Assembly: GCA_964581505.1 (NCBI GenBank)
Contig: CAZOOR010000004.1
Location: forward strand, 1 to 64,000
DNA from: CAZOOR01 sp964581505
GTDB lineage: Bacteria > Bacteroidota > Ignavibacteria > Kapaibacteriales > UBA2268
DNA: 64,000 bases
Direction of reading: 5' to 3'
Below, one piece after another: positions 61,420 through 64,000 of this stretch. Position numbers and translations under genes: made by a program. Every line of letters begins with the position of its first letter. Within the stretch, counting starts at the first letter, position 1. Under the pieces are notes generated by a model, which was given only the letters and a program-made list of their open reading frames with translations, was not told the DNA's origin and did no database searches.

Positions 61420-62235
61420 ATGGATATTGACTCAATTATGAAAACACTTACACCACTGGTAGTGGAATACGGCTTAAAACTACTTGGTGCTATAGCTTTC
61501 TGGTTTGTCGGTGCATACATTATCAAAATAATAGTGAAACTTATTGGCAAATCACTTGACAAACGTAATACAGATGAATCGCTCAAACTTTTTCTGTTGA
61601 ATATTACAAAGAAATTACTCTATGTGGCTTTGGTTATAAGTATTATGACTATGCTCGGAGTGGAAATGACCTCATTTATAGCGATACTCGGAGCATTCGG
61701 TTTAGCTGTCGGAATGGCTCTGAGCGGCACTTTGCAGAATTTTGCGGGCGGTGTGATGATACTTCTTTTCAAACCATTCAAGGTAGGTGATTTGATTGAG
61801 GCACAGGGCTATCTCGGTGTAGTCAATGAAATTCAAATTTTTAACACAATTCTTAAAACGCCCGATAATAAGACAATTATTATACCTAACGGCGGTTTAT
61901 CCAATGCCTCAATGGTTAATTATTCCACTGAGGAAATTCGGCGTATAGATTTGTCGCTTGGGATAGGATACGGCGATGATGTCGAGAAAGCACGGCAAAT
62001 TCTTAATGACATTGCCAAATCAGATAGTCGTATTCTTACCGCACCTGCCCCATTCATAGGTTTAACGGAAATGGCTGACAGTTCGGTTAATCTTACTTTC
62101 AGAGTTTGGGCTAAGGGCGCCGATTATTGGGCAGTCTATTTCACTACTAATGAAAAAGTTTATAATGAGTTTAACAAGCAGGGTATCAACATTCCTTTCC
62201 CACAGATGGATGTTCATTTGTTCAAACAAGATTAA
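61420..62235 (+). CDS. Small-conductance mechanosensitive channel (MscS family)
   Basis: The 271-residue protein has three membrane helices; the third is the pore helix with the Gly/Ala pattern ILGAFGLAVGMALSGTLQNFAGGVMILLFKPFKVGDLIEAQG. The beta domain follows (IIIPNGGLSNASMVNYSTEEIRRIDLSLGIGYGDDVEKAR), then a C-terminal alpha-beta domain (VNLTFRVWAKGADYWAVYFTTNEKVYNEFNKQGINIPFPQMDVHL). It opens on membrane stretch to protect against osmotic downshock. A short stand-alone MscS, as in E. coli. Confidence 0.95.
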   Translation: MDIDSIMKTLTPLVVEYGLKLLGAIAFWFVGAYIIKIIVKLIGKSLDKRNTDESLKLFLLNITKKLLYVALVISIMTMLGVEMTSFIAILGAFGLAVGMALSGTLQNFAGGVMILLFKPFKVGDLIEAQGYLGVVNEIQIFNTILKTPDNKTIIIPNGGLSNASMVNYSTEEIRRIDLSLGIGYGDDVEKARQILNDIAKSDSRILTAPAPFIGLTEMADSSVNLTFRVWAKGADYWAVYFTTNEKVYNEFNKQGINIPFPQMDVHLFKQD

Positions 62236-62256
62236 TCTTTGGTTAGTATTAATTCC

Positions 62257-62285
62257 AAAAGGCGGCTTATGAAGTCGCCTTTTGT
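62257..62285 (+). terminator. Terminator of the mscS gene
   Basis: Arms AAAAGGCGGCTT and AAGTCGCCTTTT (one wobble) around ATG are followed by a T-rich tail, 21 bases after the channel gene. Confidence 0.8.
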
Positions 62286-62334
62286 ATATTTCATTATTGC
62301 CGGATAAATAGCCAAACACACCCGTGGACAATAC

Positions 62335-62362
62335 AAAACCGCACCCTGAAGGATGCGGTTTT
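62335..62362. terminator. Terminator of the cytochrome c gene
   Basis: Arms AAAACCGCA and TGCGGTTTT around CCCTGAAGGA lie downstream of the minus-strand cytochrome gene, and 100 bases after mscS. It may act in both directions. Confidence 0.7.
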
Positions 62363-62393
62363 AATATTTGATGATATAGTGGCGGTGCTTGGT

Positions 62394-62753
62394 TTATTCT
62401 TCTTTTGTTTCACGGAGTGTCATTAATAATCCTAAGAGAGAAGCAAATTCATCTTCGGTTCCATTGAATTTTATTGGGTGTCTCTTCCCATTCATCTTGG
62501 ATTTTTTAAGTAACCAATTTACAAAGAAAGAAGGCTCGTGTTCAGCACCAACGTTTGATAAATCAGGTGCTTTTGATTTCTTGTTTTTTCTTTTAACTTT
62601 GAGAATTTTAACGCTATGACAAGATGTGCATTTTTTGCTTTTCAAAATTTTAATAGGGTCGTCATTGCTTTTTTGTGCATTTACAGTATTTGCAAACGAA
62701 GCCATAAACAAAGCGGCTATAACAAGTATTCCGATAAAATATTTCTTTTTCAT
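62394..62753 (-). CDS. Monohaem class I cytochrome c
   Basis: The 119-residue protein has a signal peptide (ILVIAALFMASFANTVNAQ) and a single CxxCH haem site (C42-T-S-C45-H46 in KKCTSCHSVKIL). A plausible axial Met lies later (LLKKSKMNG). It is very basic in the loop after the haem (KVKRKNKKSKAPDL). It is a periplasmic electron carrier. Together with the next gene (Rieske) on the same strand it could form a small electron-transfer pair. Confidence 0.85.
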   Translation of the reverse strand: MKKKYFIGILVIAALFMASFANTVNAQKSNDDPIKILKSKKCTSCHSVKILKVKRKNKKSKAPDLSNVGAEHEPSFFVNWLLKKSKMNGKRHPIKFNGTEDEFASLLGLLMTLRETKEE

Positions 62754-62776
62754 TTTGCAGTCTCCTTATAGTAATT

Positions 62777-63286
62777 CTATGAGTTCAATAGTAATACGAT
62801 TTTATTTTCATCTTTTTTATATTCATAATTATATTCTTTTAACGGTTCTGTTTCTATATTGTTGGGATTAGCAACAATACGACCGGCGCTATCGGTGTTT
62901 AGAGAAAACACAGTTTGATGTCTCGGGCAAATAATATTATGTTCCTTATTATTATTAGCAGGTAGTATTTGGTCTTTTTGATGCGTACAATTCGATTGAA
63001 CGACAATAAATTGATGATTCGGCAATACACGAACAATTACAACAATATATTTATTAGTATTTGCAATTTTATGAGCTTTGCACCTAACCACAGTTTCGGG
63101 AATAGATAATCCAGGGTATTTATTTATATCTATTTCATATTTAATAGGCGAATCATTATGCTTATTCGGAATAGAATCGCAGGCATTCATCAAAGGGGAT
63201 AAAAGCGGCAGTGCAAAACCGCTACTTATTAAAATCCCAGTCTTTTTTAGGAAATTTCTTCTTTGCAAATTTTCTTCATTTTTCAT
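62777..63286 (-). CDS. Rieske [2Fe-2S] protein with Tat signal
   Basis: The protein has 169 residues from the ATG at 63286; the open frame goes further upstream without coding character. Its N-terminus has a twin-arginine signal (RRNFLKKTG, R9-R10) and a lipobox-like MNAC (C36). The Rieske cluster site is C100-x-H102 and C120-x2-H123 (NCTHQKD and ICPRHQTVF). It lacks the extra Cys pair that forms the disulfide in bc1-type Rieske proteins, so it looks ferredoxin-like and probably of lower potential. It is 23 bases before the cytochrome c gene. Confidence 0.85.
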   Translation of the reverse strand: MKNEENLQRRNFLKKTGILISSGFALPLLSPLMNACDSIPNKHNDSPIKYEIDINKYPGLSIPETVVRCKAHKIANTNKYIVVIVRVLPNHQFIVVQSNCTHQKDQILPANNNKEHNIICPRHQTVFSLNTDSAGRIVANPNNIETEPLKEYNYEYKKDENKIVLLLNS

Positions 63287-63471
63287 AAATATTATCAAAT
63301 TAATTGAGCAATACTCATTCTTCCATAGAATAGTATAATGAATAACACACAATATATGCCAAAAGTTTCAATGAAAGTAAAAATAGTTTCAATTGATTTA
63401 TACAAATTCATACAATTTTTTTGGAAATATTCAGTTATTATTATGTCAGAAAAACAAATGATTGAACTAAA

Positions 63472-64000
63472 ATGAAACTATATACACTGATATTTACGCT
63501 TTTAATTCTTTCGGTAAATTTCGTTTATTCGGAAACAAGTTTCCACACACAATTGAATTCCAACAATGTTTCTGTCGGGGATAGAATAGAAGTATCATTT
63601 GTTTTGGAAAATGCGAATGGTAGTGGCTTCAAGGCTCCGAGTTTCAAGGGGTTTTCGGTTTTGAGCGGTCCTAACCAATCTCAAAGCACACAGTGGATAA
63701 ACGGAGTAACGAGCAGTTCCATTACATATTCATATATTTTATCAGCTGACCAATCGGGTAAATTCACAATTAATTCGGCATATATTACAGTAAATGGTAA
63801 ACGCTTTAAGACACAGCCGGTAACAATTACAGTAAGAAAGGGTAATAAACAAACTAAAAAAGAAAAATCGGGAGATGTTAATCTTAATTCGCAAGCAGAA
63901 AAAATAGTACGTAAAAATCTGTTCTTAAAATTATATGTAGATAAAAGTCAGGCTTATGAAGGTGAACCGATTGTTGCAACCTATAAATTGTATGTGCATC
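63472..64000 (+). CDS. batD: BatD-family protein, C-terminus cut by window edge
   Basis: The first 176 codons are read from the ATG at 63472, and the gene runs off the window. A signal peptide (LYTLIFTLLILSVNFVYS) is followed by the BatD pattern TSFHTQLNSNNVSVGDRIEVSFVLENANG, GFKAPSFKGFSVLSGPNQSQSTQWINGV, and YSYILSADQSGKFTINSAYITVNGK. A second BatD unit begins near the edge (LFLKLYVDKSQAYEGEPIVATYKLYVH). BatD works with MoxR ATPase and BatA/B VWA proteins in stress resistance in Bacteroidota; those partners would be expected just beyond the window. A 10-codon frame (63443-63475) overlaps the start. Confidence 0.85.
   Translation, partial: MKLYTLIFTLLILSVNFVYSETSFHTQLNSNNVSVGDRIEVSFVLENANGSGFKAPSFKGFSVLSGPNQSQSTQWINGVTSSSITYSYILSADQSGKFTINSAYITVNGKRFKTQPVTITVRKGNKQTKKEKSGDVNLNSQAEKIVRKNLFLKLYVDKSQAYEGEPIVATYKLYVH

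Noticed and set aside
63443..63475. 10-codon frame overlapping the batD start
   Set aside because: Too short and without conservation evidence; may be chance in A+T-rich DNA.

Overview
The window is a 64 kb A+T-rich bacterial chromosome segment, almost fully coding. It most likely comes from a lineage of the Bacteroidota/Chlorobiota group (Ignavibacteria- or Kapabacteria-like); I cannot place it more finely. The evidence is: a TonB receptor and a TonB/ExbB/ExbD/ExbD locus with a PstS-like lipoprotein and a TPR protein; a secreted WD40 protein ending in a type IX secretion (Por) sorting domain; LPS genes (kdsA, lptC); a BatD homologue; and several promoters of the Bacteroidota form TTTG-N18-20-TAnnTTTG. 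There is no phage, transposase or CRISPR array.

Layout. 1-2636: a TonB-dependent receptor cut by the window edge and a DUF1573 protein, on the minus strand. 2945-13666: an 11-gene nuoABCDHIJKLMN operon for complex I without the NADH module (no nuoE, nuoF or nuoG), closed by a terminator. 13758-14153: a small VOC protein. 14428-20485 (minus): STAS protein, ExbB, two ExbD, TonB, a small membrane protein, a PstS-like lipoprotein and a TPR protein, an envelope energy-transduction locus. 20606-26075 (minus): prmC, pyrB, HU, then a tightly overlapping kdsA-lptC-tpiA-pgsA-(PgpA-like) envelope operon. 26245-32129 (plus): comB, ftsK, recN and a degenerate RelA/SpoT-type HD protein. 32138-35049 (minus): a Wzz-like and a Wza-like polysaccharide export pair. 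35181-38026 (plus): an inositol-monophosphatase-family enzyme, dapF and an M20 amidohydrolase. 38101-39282: OmpA-family porin. 39607-40802: rimM-trmD, meeting a PHP phosphoesterase head-on with no gap.

41631-44362 is the only accessory-looking stretch. It has a 634-bp non-coding region with two blocks of 10-bp-periodic repeats, a Fic protein whose motif histidine is replaced by glutamine, and an HrgA-like HARE/PD-(D/E)XK protein. 44648-50513 (minus) is an ackA-pta-hutH-ptb-buk operon: two acyl-phosphate/kinase pairs for substrate-level ATP formation flank a histidine-ammonia-lyase-like enzyme. 50697-53471 holds three secreted proteins of unknown role. Then follow tRNA-Glu(CTC), the 1242-residue secreted WD40 protein, etfBA, a bifunctional-nuclease protein, tRNA(CAT), an unknown secreted protein, an MscS channel, a cytochrome c plus Rieske pair, and the start of batD at the right edge.

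The overall picture is a respiratory or facultative Gram-negative cell. Its complex I probably takes electrons from a donor other than NADH, ETF handles acyl-CoA or amino-acid-derived electrons, and acetate and butyrate kinases conserve energy. The most unusual items are the decamer repeat region, several enzyme relatives with altered catalytic motifs (Fic, RSH-type HD, PgpA-like), the lyase embedded in the acyl-phosphate operon, and the multi-domain WD40 protein.
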